The notes under the pieces were generated by a model that saw only the letters and a list, made by a program, of their open reading frames with translations, had not been told where the DNA came from and did not search any database. From assembly GCF_029869215.1 (NCBI RefSeq), contig NZ_JARWPM010000457.1:1-38863 (forward strand): a stretch of DNA of 38,863 nt, in the 5' to 3' direction. Origin of the DNA: Nocardia carnea (lineage in GTDB: Bacteria > Actinomycetota > Actinomycetes > Mycobacteriales > Mycobacteriaceae). Each line of letters opens with the position of its first letter. Position 1 is the stretch's first letter. This document shows positions 1 through 7,214 of this stretch, piece by piece. A program made the position numbers and the translations under genes.

Positions 1-149
1 CCGTCTTACCGCCCCCCCCCCCCGGCTGCGGGCGGCGTCGGCCGCTACGGAGCGGGGGGGGTGCCCCCCAAACCACTACCCCCCACCGGCCCGCCGGGGG
101 GGCCACTTCCGCCCCCCACCGCCCCCCCGCGGTGTGCGGACCCTACCGG
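1..149. other. Low-complexity C/G-rich contig end
   Basis: This stretch is dominated by runs of C and G, including a run of about a dozen C near base 11 and several runs of six or more. No convincing gene is present. It lies just downstream of the stop of the symporter gene. Its composition is unlike the ordered codon-structured DNA that follows and recalls the G-run at the other end of the window, so part of it may be assembly or sequencing noise rather than genome. Confidence 0.6.
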
Positions 150-1526
150 TCAGGTGCTGACGATGAATTCCTCTTTCGCCTTGTTGTCGAAATAGGCCTT
201 CGTCTCCCGGTAGACCAGCGGCGAAAGGATCAGCAGGCCGATGAGGTTCGGCAGTGCCATCAGGCCGTTGGCCACATCGGAGAACACCCAGACCGTGTCC
301 AGTTCGCGGGTGGCGCCTACGAAAACCACCAGAATGAACACGATCCGGTACGGCAGCACCAGGGCGTTCCCGAACAGGAACTCGATGCAGCGGTCGCCGT
401 AGTAGGACCAGCCGAGAATGGTGGAGAAGGCGAAGAAGACGATGCTGATCGTCACGATCACACTGCCCCAGGTGCCCGGCAGTGCGTCGGCGAATGCCGC
501 GGCGGTGTAGGTAGCCGGTGAGGCATCGCTCTTCCAGACTCCGGTCACCACGATCACCAGGCCGGTGAAGGATACGACGACCAGCGTGTCGATGAAGGTC
601 TGGGTCATCGACACCAGCGCCTGCCGCACCGGATGCGTGGTCGACGCCGCGGCCGCGGCGATACCACCGGTACCGAGCCCCGACTCGTTGGAGAAGATGC
701 CCCGGGCCACGCCGTACTGGATGGCCGCGGCGACACCTGCGCCGACGAAACCGCCGGTCGCCGCGGTACCGGTGAAGGCGTCGGAGACGATCTCCCCGAT
801 GGCCGCGGGCAGATCCTCGATCCGGAAGATCAGCACGGCGAGCGCGCCCAGGATGTAGAGCACGATCATGACCGGGACGAAGACGCTGGCCACCCGGCCG
901 ATCCCCTTGATCCCGCCCAGGATCACCGCGGCGGCGAGGACGGTGATGATCAACCCGGTGATCCAGGTCTGCACATTCCATTCCGATTCGATATTCGCCG
1001 CGACCGTATTGGCCTGCGTCATATTGCCGATACCGAACGAGGCGACCACCCCGGCCACGGCGAAGAAACCGCCGAGGAAGATACCGACCGGGCCCTTGAT
1101 GCCCTGCCGGAGGTAGTGCATCGGACCACCGGCCTGTTTACCGGCCGCGTCGGTACGGCGGAAACGCACACCCAGGAACGCCTCGCTGTACTTGGTGGCC
1201 ATGCCGACCAGGCCGGTCACCCACATCCAGAACACCGCGCCCGGCCCGCCGAGCGAGATGGCCGTGGCGACGCCGGCGATATTGCCCACGCCCACGGTGG
1301 CCGCCAGCGCGGTGGACAACGCCTGGTAGTGCGAGATATCGCCTTCGGCGTCCGCGTCGCTGCGATCGAGGAAACCGAGCCGGAACGCGAGCGCGAACCG
1401 GCGCAGCTGAATACCGCGCAGCAACACGGTCAGGTACAGCCCCGTCAGGAGGAGCAGCGGGATCAGCAGCCAGGGACCCCAGATGAAGTCACTGGCATTG
1501 CCGAGGAACTCGTCGAACCCGTCCAT
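150..1526 (-). CDS. AGCS-family sodium:alanine/glycine symporter
   Basis: A 458-residue polytopic inner-membrane protein that should import alanine or glycine with Na+. The family signature is visible as TVGVGNIAGVATAI at about residues 77-90, followed by GGPGAVFWMW and the GGPMHYL segment near 133-139. At least eight hydrophobic helices alternate with short loops, and the length matches the AlsT/DagA family (about 450-540 residues). The start is the ATG that gives MDGFDEFLG. No good Shine-Dalgarno lies at normal spacing; a GAGG sits about 14 bases upstream, followed by a U-rich stretch. The gene is separated from the dehydrogenase gene upstream by 286 bases, so it probably has its own promoter and a leader that may be structured (see 1554-1692). 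Substrate preference (alanine or glycine) cannot be read from the sequence. Confidence 0.93.
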   Translation of the reverse strand: MDGFDEFLGNASDFIWGPWLLIPLLLLTGLYLTVLLRGIQLRRFALAFRLGFLDRSDADAEGDISHYQALSTALAATVGVGNIAGVATAISLGGPGAVFWMWVTGLVGMATKYSEAFLGVRFRRTDAAGKQAGGPMHYLRQGIKGPVGIFLGGFFAVAGVVASFGIGNMTQANTVAANIESEWNVQTWITGLIITVLAAAVILGGIKGIGRVASVFVPVMIVLYILGALAVLIFRIEDLPAAIGEIVSDAFTGTAATGGFVGAGVAAAIQYGVARGIFSNESGLGTGGIAAAAASTTHPVRQALVSMTQTFIDTLVVVSFTGLVIVVTGVWKSDASPATYTAAAFADALPGTWGSVIVTISIVFFAFSTILGWSYYGDRCIEFLFGNALVLPYRIVFILVVFVGATRELDTVWVFSDVANGLMALPNLIGLLILSPLVYRETKAYFDNKAKEEFIVST

Positions 1527-1553
1527 ATGAGAGAAAACCGCCTCGTAGTACGG

Positions 1554-1651
1554 ACCGTGGCCGGCGTCGCGCCACGGTCACCGGGTCACCGGCGCATCGC
1601 CGCTGAACATTTCGGTTGGCATTCAACCATCCCGGTCCGGCCGTGGCGCGA
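1554..1651 (-). promoter_or_regulatory. Candidate structured 5' leader with competing stems (AGCS gene)
   Basis: On the minus-strand transcript, arm U (bases 1651-1641, TCGCGCCACGG) is perfectly complementary over 11 bp to arm M (1577-1567). The 63 bases between contain two small hairpins: GGTTG/CAACC (arms 1614-1618 and 1624-1628) and CGGCG/CGCCG (1590-1594 and 1598-1602). Arm M can instead pair with a downstream arm D (1561-1554) as an 8-bp hairpin with a 9-base loop, ACCGTGGC/GCCACGGT. U:M and M:D exclude each other, the usual logic of a riboswitch or attenuator. D ends about 28 bases before the symporter ATG. The pairing is seen in the sequence; the regulatory role is inference, and chance inverted repeats are common in high-GC DNA. 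Confidence 0.4.
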
Positions 1652-1661
1652 TGAGTGCACG

Positions 1662-1692
1662 ACGATACGTATCGAACATGCATTCGTGAATG
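1662..1692 (-). promoter_or_regulatory. Putative symporter promoter overlapping two palindromes
   Basis: On the minus strand TTCACG (1690-1685) and TATCGT (1667-1662) are separated by 17 bases and resemble a -35/-10 pair. The -10-like box lies within the perfect 12-bp palindrome CGATACGTATCG (1663-1674), offset by one base. The -35-like box lies inside CATTCGTGAATG (1681-1692), which has 5-bp inverted arms. Transcription would begin near base 1655, just before the first arm of the leader structure. A repressor binding either palindrome would block the promoter. The regulator is unknown. Confidence 0.4.
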
Positions 1693-1812
1693 TCCCGAAA
1701 TGCCGGGTCGCCGGTGGCCGGGGTCCCGGGGATATGCGAGCTCCCTCCTGTCCAGGGGGATTGCCGGAGAACTCGGCGTCGGGGTTTCCGTGCCGTGGTG
1801 CAGGGTGCCGGT

Positions 1813-2898
1813 TCAGGAACTGCCGGTTCCTGCTGCCCGCCCCGGGCCGGTGACCAGGGGTAGGTCGAGGGTGGTGCGGATACCGGGGGCGGCTTCCACC
1901 ACCGCGGGGACGGCGTTGACCACGCGCATCGCGGTCGCCACCAGACCGGCGTGATTGTGGTCGCCGTGATCGCTCGAGAGACGGATATCCATGTGGTAGT
2001 TCGGTTCGCCGGTGATCTCGACCCGGTAGGAGCCGCCCTCCTGCGCCGGTTGCGGCCACTCGGGGGCCAGATCGGCACGCAACCGGGTGACATGCTCGAG
2101 CACCGTGACGACCTCGCCGCCCACCATGCCGCGCACCTCGAAACGCACCCCGGCGGTGGTACCGGCGGTGATCGGGCCCGCGGCGATCTCGAAATCCTCC
2201 GGCGCGGGAATCCGCTCATGGGTTTCGGTGACGGCATCCAGTTCCACTCCGAGCCCCGCCGCCAGCTGTCGCACCACACTGCCCCAGGCCAGCGACAGCA
2301 CGCCTGGTTGCAGCAGCATCGGAGTTTCGTCCAGCGGTTTGCCGAAGCCCATGATGTCGAACATCACCGCCGCGTTGTCATAGGTGGCGTAGTCGACGAT
2401 TTCCATACAGCGGATCCGGTCGACCCGGCGGCAGGTGCCCGCGAGAGCCAGCGGCAGCAGATCGTTGGCGAATCCGGGATCGATACCGTTGACGAAAATC
2501 GAGGCACCGCCCGTGGCCGCGGCCTCCTCGATCGGGCGCAGCAGATCCTCCGGCAGGACCTGCCAGGGATACTGCAGGAACACCGGTGCGCTGGCCGCCA
2601 CGTTCACGCCCGCGGCCAGGATGTCCCGGAGCTCGGCCAGCGCCTCCACGAGGCGGTTGTCGGTCATCGCCGTATAGACCACGGCGTCGGGTTTCGCGGC
2701 GAGCAGCGCCGCGGCATCGGTGGTCGCAGCGACGCCGGTGCGGATATCGAGGCCGGCCAGTTCACCGGCGTCCCGGCCCTCCTTCTCGCTGCTGGAGACG
2801 TGGACGCCGATCAGCTCGAACCGCGGGTCGTCGATGATTCCGGCCAGGGCGTGCTTACCGACATTGCCGGTGCCCCAATGCACTACGCGATAGGTCAC
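1813..2898 (-). CDS. DapB-like NAD(P)H-dependent amine dehydrogenase family protein
   Basis: A 361-residue cytoplasmic oxidoreductase with an N-terminal Rossmann motif GTGNVG at residues 9-14, preceded by the strand RVVHW. The fold and length match the dihydrodipicolinate-reductase-like proteins related to 2,4-diaminopentanoate dehydrogenase, common in Nocardia and Mycobacterium; it is too long to be true DapB. The start is GTG, with AGGAGA a few bases upstream. That ribosome-binding site overlaps the TGA of the SDR gene, leaving only 10 bases between the two, so they form an operon and are probably translationally linked. The substrate is unknown. A catabolic role with the SDR, under the divergent IclR regulator, is a reasonable inference. 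Confidence 0.8.
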   Translation of the reverse strand: MTYRVVHWGTGNVGKHALAGIIDDPRFELIGVHVSSSEKEGRDAGELAGLDIRTGVAATTDAAALLAAKPDAVVYTAMTDNRLVEALAELRDILAAGVNVAASAPVFLQYPWQVLPEDLLRPIEEAAATGGASIFVNGIDPGFANDLLPLALAGTCRRVDRIRCMEIVDYATYDNAAVMFDIMGFGKPLDETPMLLQPGVLSLAWGSVVRQLAAGLGVELDAVTETHERIPAPEDFEIAAGPITAGTTAGVRFEVRGMVGGEVVTVLEHVTRLRADLAPEWPQPAQEGGSYRVEITGEPNYHMDIRLSSDHGDHNHAGLVATAMRVVNAVPAVVEAAPGIRTTLDLPLVTGPGRAAGTGSS

Positions 2899-2908
2899 GG
2901 TGTTCTCC

Positions 2909-3700
2909 TCACAGGTCCGGGATCGGGATATCGAGATTCGGCGCGATCAGCCCGCCGTCGGTTTCGATGACCTTGCCGGTCAGGTATCCGCCGGCCGGGG
3001 AGGCCAGGAACACGGCGGTGGCCGCGATATCGGCCGGGTCGCCGATCCGGCGCAGCGGGGTCGCCTGCTCCAGGGCTCCGCGCAGGTTGTCGTCCGCGGC
3101 GACGATCTCCAGGGCGGAGGTCGCGATGGAACCGGGGGCGATGGCATTGACCCGGATCCGTGGGCACAGGTCCATCGCGGCGAGCCGGGTGTAGTGCGCG
3201 AGCGCGGCCTTGGCGGTGCCGTAGGCGGCGAACGCCCGGCCCGGCAGCCGGCCCATCGTCGAGGTGATATTGATGATCGAACCGCCGTCGGCGGTGTCCA
3301 GCATGCGGGGGACGGCGGCCCGGATCAGGGCATGCGCGTTGGCGACATTGAAATCGAACGCCTGTGTCAGAGTGTCCGGCGAGGTGTCGAGCAAAGGTTT
3401 CGGCAGCGCGCCGCCGACATTGTTGACCACGATATCGAGGCGGCCGAACTCCGTGACGGCGGTTTCCGCCAGCGCGGCGCAGGCGGTGGGGTCGGCGAGG
3501 TCGGCCACCACGACATGGGCACGCCGGCCCAGTTCGCGGACCTGGCCGGCTACCGATTCGAGATCGGCTTCGGTGCGTGCGGCGATCACGACGTCCGCGC
3601 CGGCCTCGGCGAAGCCCAGGGCGATCGCGGCGCCCAGACCGCGGCCCGCGCCGGTCACCACGGCTACCCGGTCGTCGAGCCGGAACCTGTCCAGAATCAT
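2909..3700 (-). CDS. SDR-family NAD(P)-dependent oxidoreductase
   Basis: A 263-residue classical short-chain dehydrogenase. The cofactor loop TGAGRGLG is at residues 16-23, NNVG at about 93-96, the catalytic serine at about 147 and the YxxxK pair at Y160/K164. The C-terminal LTGKVIETDGG segment is typical of the family. The open frame extends upstream to 4021, but the ATG at 3700 is chosen because AGGAGAG lies four bases before it and the family length then fits. It is the first gene of an operon with the DapB-like dehydrogenase and is divergent from the IclR gene; the shared 110-base gap carries inverted repeats. It probably oxidises or reduces a secondary alcohol/ketone intermediate; the substrate cannot be deduced. 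Confidence 0.9.
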   Translation of the reverse strand: MILDRFRLDDRVAVVTGAGRGLGAAIALGFAEAGADVVIAARTEADLESVAGQVRELGRRAHVVVADLADPTACAALAETAVTEFGRLDIVVNNVGGALPKPLLDTSPDTLTQAFDFNVANAHALIRAAVPRMLDTADGGSIINITSTMGRLPGRAFAAYGTAKAALAHYTRLAAMDLCPRIRVNAIAPGSIATSALEIVAADDNLRGALEQATPLRRIGDPADIAATAVFLASPAGGYLTGKVIETDGGLIAPNLDIPIPDL

Positions 3701-3731
3701 GGGCCTCTCCTGAGATCGACTAGTCTGATGA

Positions 3732-3766
3732 CGAATATTCGACGAACTTCCATCGAATAGTCGATG
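3732..3766. promoter_or_regulatory. Cluster of palindromes between SDR operon and IclR gene
   Basis: Three interleaved inverted repeats lie in the divergent gap: the perfect palindrome CGAATATTCG (3732-3741), TATTCGA (3736-3742) paired with TCGAATA (3753-3759), and CATCGA (3751-3756) paired with TCGATG (3761-3766). This block is AT-richer than its surroundings and is a good candidate operator for the adjacent IclR regulator controlling both directions. The symmetry is seen; the binding protein is inferred from position. Confidence 0.55.
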
Positions 3767-3810
3767 CAGTGTAGGGCTCGGCAGAGCGGGCGACAAGGGA
3801 GCGGTGACAG

Positions 3811-4797
3811 ATGGCGGTAGCGGGTTCCCCGCCCACCCGGCGAGTGGTGGCGGTGGTCGAACTACTGCGGGAATCGCCCCGGGCGCGCACGGTGTCCGAG
3901 ATCGCCGACGCGCTGTCGCTGGCCCGCGCCACCGTGACCGCCGTACTCGCCGAACTGTCCGTGGCGCAATGGGTCGTGCGTGATGCAAGCCGCGCGTACC
4001 GGCTGGGACCGGCCCTGGCACGGCTCACCACCGCGGAGACGCCGGGTATCGACGCGGCCGTCGGCGCGGAACTGGCGGCCTTGGCGGAGGCGGCCGGATG
4101 CGGAGCGACGCTGAGCCGGATCACCGGAGGCCGGCTCACTCTGGTCGCCAAACAGTACGCGAACGCGCCGGTCGTGCCCGGATTGTCGGTGGGCCAGTCG
4201 ATTCCGCTGGCGTACCCGGCCGGCGCCGCGGTGATGCCGTGGCGGCCGTCCGCCGAACGGGACCGCTGGCTCGGCTCGGCCACCGACGCGGCCGCGGCGC
4301 GTGCGCTGCTCGATTTCGTCACCACGTACGGATTCGCCATGTTCCGGCCGGAGGACGACGACGCCGGACTGGTCGACGTGCTCACCGAACTGCTCGGCGC
4401 GCTCGGTGCCGAACTACTGCAGCCGGGCCTGCGCGCGAAACTCCTGCGTCAGCTCGCCCGGCTGACCGCGCGTGCCTACACCGCGGCGGATCTCGAAGCG
4501 CCGCACGCGCTTCCGGTGAGCTATATCTCCGCGCCGGTGTCCCGGGGCGCGGAAACGCCGTACGAGGTGCAGCTGGGTCCGCTGCGCGCGGAGGTCGGCC
4601 CGGCCGACCGGGCGCGCTATGCCCGGCTCATCCGGGCGGGAGCCCGGGCGATTTCGGCGGCGTTCGAATGGGGTGGCCCGCGAGGGACGGAGCGGACCGG
4701 GTCGGATGTTCGCCCGAAAGAAGTTCGGCAACAGCTTCCGGCGTCCAATGCCCGGCCGCGCCCGGACGGCTCGCGAGGTAGCCGGCCGTCTCGGTGA
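3811..4797 (+). CDS. IclR-family transcriptional regulator
   Basis: A 328-residue regulator. Residues 8-60 form a winged helix-turn-helix (RRVVAVVELL...TVSEIADALSLARATVTAVLAEL), followed by an effector-binding-like region to about residue 285. The start ATG has AAGGGAG upstream. It is divergent from the SDR/DapB-like operon and is probably its local regulator. The tail after about residue 290 is Arg/Pro/Ser-rich and looks unlike a folded domain. The final 170 bases overlap, in antisense, the 3' end of the next gene. The effector domain is divergent enough that the ligand cannot be guessed. Confidence 0.8.
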   Translation: MAVAGSPPTRRVVAVVELLRESPRARTVSEIADALSLARATVTAVLAELSVAQWVVRDASRAYRLGPALARLTTAETPGIDAAVGAELAALAEAAGCGATLSRITGGRLTLVAKQYANAPVVPGLSVGQSIPLAYPAGAAVMPWRPSAERDRWLGSATDAAAARALLDFVTTYGFAMFRPEDDDAGLVDVLTELLGALGAELLQPGLRAKLLRQLARLTARAYTAADLEAPHALPVSYISAPVSRGAETPYEVQLGPLRAEVGPADRARYARLIRAGARAISAAFEWGGPRGTERTGSDVRPKEVRQQLPASNARPRPDGSRGSRPSR

Positions 4798-5422
4798 GCG
4801 ACCAGCCGTGCGCCGTGCGTAGTCCGATGCCGATCCGGCGGAGATACACCGGTGCGGGCGGGTTACCGGGCAGGTCGCGCCAGCGCCGGCCCGCGGTGCA
4901 GGTGACGATCGGTATGCCCTGAAAGGAGCCGGGACACACCAGGGTTTCGTAGCGGCCGGGGCCGAGGCGGGCGCGGCCGGTGCGCAGGACCTCGGTGAGA
5001 TCGAGGTCGATGCCCGCCGGGCGGTACATCTCCTGCGCAGCGATATCGCTGAACTGCGCCCTGGTCAGTAGATAGGCGTGCACCGGGGTGTCGGCGGGCG
5101 TCGCCGGATCGTAGAAGGCGCGCCCACCGGACCAGATCGCCGATCGTGTCGCGAAATAGAGCAACCCCGGCAGGATCATGCCGATCGACCGCGCGGGCGG
5201 TGTCCGGTCCCGGCAGCCGCGTAGCGGCGACCGGCCGACGGCGGATTCGCCCGCGGTGATCGGTGCGGCGACAGCACCGTCGGGAATATCACCGGACAGA
5301 TAGCAGCCCAGACGATCCGGATGCGCATTCGACCCGTAGGCCGCGTACCACACCAGGTCCGGCGTGGCCGGCGGATCGGCATCGGTTCGCGGTCTCGCCA
5401 CGGCGACGGTCCGTCCGCTCAC
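4628..5422 (-). CDS. Gamma-glutamylcyclotransferase-fold protein
   Basis: A 264-residue protein with the motif WYAAYGSN at about residues 25-32, the hallmark of the gamma-glutamylcyclotransferase/AIG2 fold, where the YGSN loop binds the substrate. Related actinobacterial proteins are often mislabelled histone deacetylase in annotations. The start is a GTG with a GAGGTGG element about 10 bases upstream. It lies behind lexA on the same strand, but a hairpin in the 70-base gap suggests separate transcription. The C-terminal 55 residues overlap the IclR gene in antisense and are Pro-rich, so the functional domain probably ends near residue 240. The true substrate is unknown. Confidence 0.7.
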   Translation of the reverse strand: MSGRTVAVARPRTDADPPATPDLVWYAAYGSNAHPDRLGCYLSGDIPDGAVAAPITAGESAVGRSPLRGCRDRTPPARSIGMILPGLLYFATRSAIWSGGRAFYDPATPADTPVHAYLLTRAQFSDIAAQEMYRPAGIDLDLTEVLRTGRARLGPGRYETLVCPGSFQGIPIVTCTAGRRWRDLPGNPPAPVYLRRIGIGLRTAHGWSLTETAGYLASRPGAAGHWTPEAVAELLSGEHPTRSAPSLAGHPIRTPPKSPGLPPG

Positions 5423-5459
5423 TGGTTCTCACCACCTCGCTGCGGCATCGGGCCGGTGA

Positions 5460-5483
5460 CGCGGTGCGTACCCGCGCACCGCG
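5460..5483 (-). terminator. Hairpin downstream of lexA
   Basis: A perfect 9-bp stem (CGCGGTGCG / CGCACCGCG) with a 6-base loop begins 9 bases after the lexA stop. There is no clear U-tract, which is usual for high-GC actinobacterial terminators. It would separate lexA from the cyclotransferase-fold gene. Confidence 0.5.
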
Positions 5484-5492
5484 CCGGCCCAC

Positions 5493-6245
5493 TCAGATCT
5501 TGCGGATCACCGTCACGACCTTGCCGAGGATCCGTGCGTCGTTACCCGGGATCGGCTCGAACAGCGGATTGTGCGGCATCAGCCAGACATCCTTACCGCT
5601 GCGCTTGAACGTTTTGACGGTGGCTTCGCCGTCGAGCATGGCCGCGACGATATCGCCGTTGTCGGCCACGTTCTGCTGCCGGACCACCACCCAGTCACCG
5701 TCGCAGATAGCGGCGTCGACCATGGATTCGCCGACGACCTTCAGCAGGAACAGTGATCCGTCGCCGACCAGCTCGCGCGGGAGCGGGAACACATCCTCCA
5801 CGGCCTGTTCGGCCAGGATCGGGCCACCGGCGGCGATCCGGCCCAGAACCGGTACGTAGGTGGGGACCGGCTGGTCGGTGCCGCCGTCCTCGGTGCGGGC
5901 GACGGTGTCGGCGGCCACCGCGCCATCGGCGGGGGTCAGCGTCGTCACCGAACGGACGGCTTCGTCCATTCCGCGAACGTCCACGGCGCGCGGGCGGTTG
6001 GGGTCGCGGCGCAGATAACCCTTGCGCTCCAGCGTGCGCAACTGGTGGGCGACCGACGAGGTCGAATTCAGCCCCACCGCATCGCCGATCTCGCGGATGC
6101 TGGGCGGATAGCCGCGCATGCTCACCGAGGACCGGATCACGTCGAGCACCTTGCGCTGACGCACGGTGAGATCCGCCCCGGTCGCCACCGGTTCGGGGCC
6201 GGCGCCGAGATCGGCTCCGTCACCCGTGTCGTCTGATTGGCTCAC
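5493..6245 (-). CDS. lexA: LexA, SOS-response repressor and autoprotease
   Basis: A 250-residue repressor of DNA-damage genes that self-cleaves when bound to RecA filaments. The winged helix covers residues 27-90 (RQRKVLDVIRSS ... GYPPSIREIGDAVGLNSTSSVAHQLRTL). The cleavage bond is A139-G140 in GRIAAG, and the Ser/Lys dyad is S174 (VGESM) and K211 (EATVKTFK). All essential residues are present. The open frame runs up to 6452, but homologues begin close to SQSDDTG; the start is one of two adjacent GTGs (6245 or 6248) following GAAAGGG. An SOS box at 6365-6380 lies about 120 bases upstream, consistent with autorepression. The divergent neighbour is also SOS-controlled. Confidence 0.97.
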   Translation of the reverse strand: MSQSDDTGDGADLGAGPEPVATGADLTVRQRKVLDVIRSSVSMRGYPPSIREIGDAVGLNSTSSVAHQLRTLERKGYLRRDPNRPRAVDVRGMDEAVRSVTTLTPADGAVAADTVARTEDGGTDQPVPTYVPVLGRIAAGGPILAEQAVEDVFPLPRELVGDGSLFLLKVVGESMVDAAICDGDWVVVRQQNVADNGDIVAAMLDGEATVKTFKRSGKDVWLMPHNPLFEPIPGNDARILGKVVTVIRKI

Positions 6246-6364
6246 CACAACCGCCCTTTCTCGTCGGTCTTCGCGTCCGGTGGCCCACGCCCGAGCGTGA
6301 TCCGCACCGGAGGTGCCCGAAGTTCTTACCGTGGCAGTGAATCTAGTCCGAGCGTTGCGATCTA

Positions 6365-6380
6365 TCAAACATCTGTTCGA
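6365..6380. promoter_or_regulatory. SOS (LexA) box, lexA-proximal
   Basis: TCAAAC-ATCT-GTTCGA matches the actinobacterial SOS consensus TCGAAC-N4-GTTCGA with one mismatch. It is the nearest box to lexA and is likely used for autorepression. Confidence 0.8.
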
Positions 6381-6429
6381 GGTATGTCCGGCGTTGCTAC
6401 TGACAACGGCTCCTTCGCATGGTAGAAAT

Positions 6430-6445
6430 TCGAACATCAGTTCGT
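6430..6445. promoter_or_regulatory. SOS (LexA) box 1 of an overlapping pair
   Basis: TCGAAC-ATCA-GTTCGT matches the consensus TCGAAC-N4-GTTCGA with one mismatch in the last base. It lies 55-70 bases upstream of the start of the divergent membrane-protein gene at 6500. The final T is also the first base of the next box. Confidence 0.85.
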
Positions 6446-6460
6446 CGAACATTTGATCGA
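6445..6460. promoter_or_regulatory. SOS (LexA) box 2 of an overlapping pair
   Basis: TCGAAC-ATTT-GATCGA matches the consensus with one mismatch and shares base 6445 with the preceding box, so the two sites sit 15 bp apart, about one and a half helical turns. Both lie upstream of the gene at 6500, implying tight LexA control. Confidence 0.8.
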
Positions 6461-6499
6461 ATTCCGCCGAGCATCCGCGAAGCCACGGAGGTCCATCCG

Positions 6500-7012
6500 A
6501 TGAACACTGCGATCAGCGTGACCGGCTCCGGTGCGTGGGAAGACGCCACCACCCCTACGACCCTCGTTCCGATCCCGCCGGGGGAGACCGGAACCGGGCA
6601 ACCGGGTGATGACGGGTCACCGGTGCCGGTCACCGGCCGGGCCGTCCGGTCCTGCGCCGGGATCGCACGGCCGGCGGTGGCGGCGCGCGGCGCCCGGCCG
6701 CCCCTCCCCGCGCCTTCCGGCGCGCCGGTCGGTGCACCCGGCCGGCGTCGCGCCGCTGTCCGCATCGCGCCCGCCCATACCCCGGCGCGCCGGGGCCCGG
6801 CGGTCGCGCCCGCACCGGCCGAACTCGTCGAGCGCGCCCGCGCGGGTTTCGCGGCGACAGCTCTGACGGCAGTGATCACGGCCGCCGTCGTGACCGGATT
6901 CCTCGCCCTTGCGCACCTGCGCGCCCCCGACCCCCAGCCCGCCCCGGTGCCGACCGGGATACCGGCCGTGGCGGTCCCGCCGGGCGCCGGTCCGGGCGCG
7001 GGGATCCGGTAG
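6500..7012 (+). CDS. SOS-regulated single-pass membrane protein (Rv2719c/DivS position)
   Basis: A 170-residue protein with a long Pro/Ala/Gly/Arg-rich cytoplasmic region, one transmembrane helix at about residues 116-138 (GFAATALTAVITAAVVTGFL), and a short Pro-rich exterior tail. It occupies the position of the SOS-induced cell-division suppressors found between lexA and nrdR in mycobacteria (Rv2719c/ChiZ) and corynebacteria (DivS). Those proteins carry a C-terminal LysM domain, which is absent here: the frame stops 32 residues after the helix and no LysM-like sequence follows before nrdR in any frame. The start ATG has GGAGG eight bases upstream and lies after two SOS boxes. The role as a division inhibitor is inferred from context. 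Confidence 0.75.
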   Translation: MNTAISVTGSGAWEDATTPTTLVPIPPGETGTGQPGDDGSPVPVTGRAVRSCAGIARPAVAARGARPPLPAPSGAPVGAPGRRRAAVRIAPAHTPARRGPAVAPAPAELVERARAGFAATALTAVITAAVVTGFLALAHLRAPDPQPAPVPTGIPAVAVPPGAGPGAGIR

Positions 7013-7055
7013 CCGATGGCCGGGTCCGGGCCCGGTCCCGGGGTGAGCGAAACCA

Positions 7056-7072
7056 CGGCACACCCCGTGCCG
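7056..7072 (+). terminator. Small hairpin between the SOS gene and nrdR
   Basis: CGGCAC and GTGCCG form a 6-bp stem with a 5-base loop, 44 bases after the SOS gene stop. No U-tract follows. It is weak evidence for transcription of nrdR separately from the SOS gene. Confidence 0.3.
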
Positions 7073-7214
7073 GTATCCTCGATGTGTTATGCAGATGAGC
7101 CGGTGCCTGCCGCCGGCCCACCCGGTACCGGGCAGCCACCCGGTGCCAGCGCTCGCCGGACCCGCGACCGCCGCCGGTTCGGCCGCGAGCGTTCGCAGCG
7201 ACGAAGGACCCCGG

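Noticed and set aside
7013..7214. Frameshifted LysM domain after the SOS gene
   Set aside because: No frame in this stretch gives a GDTLW-like or other LysM pattern before nrdR begins.
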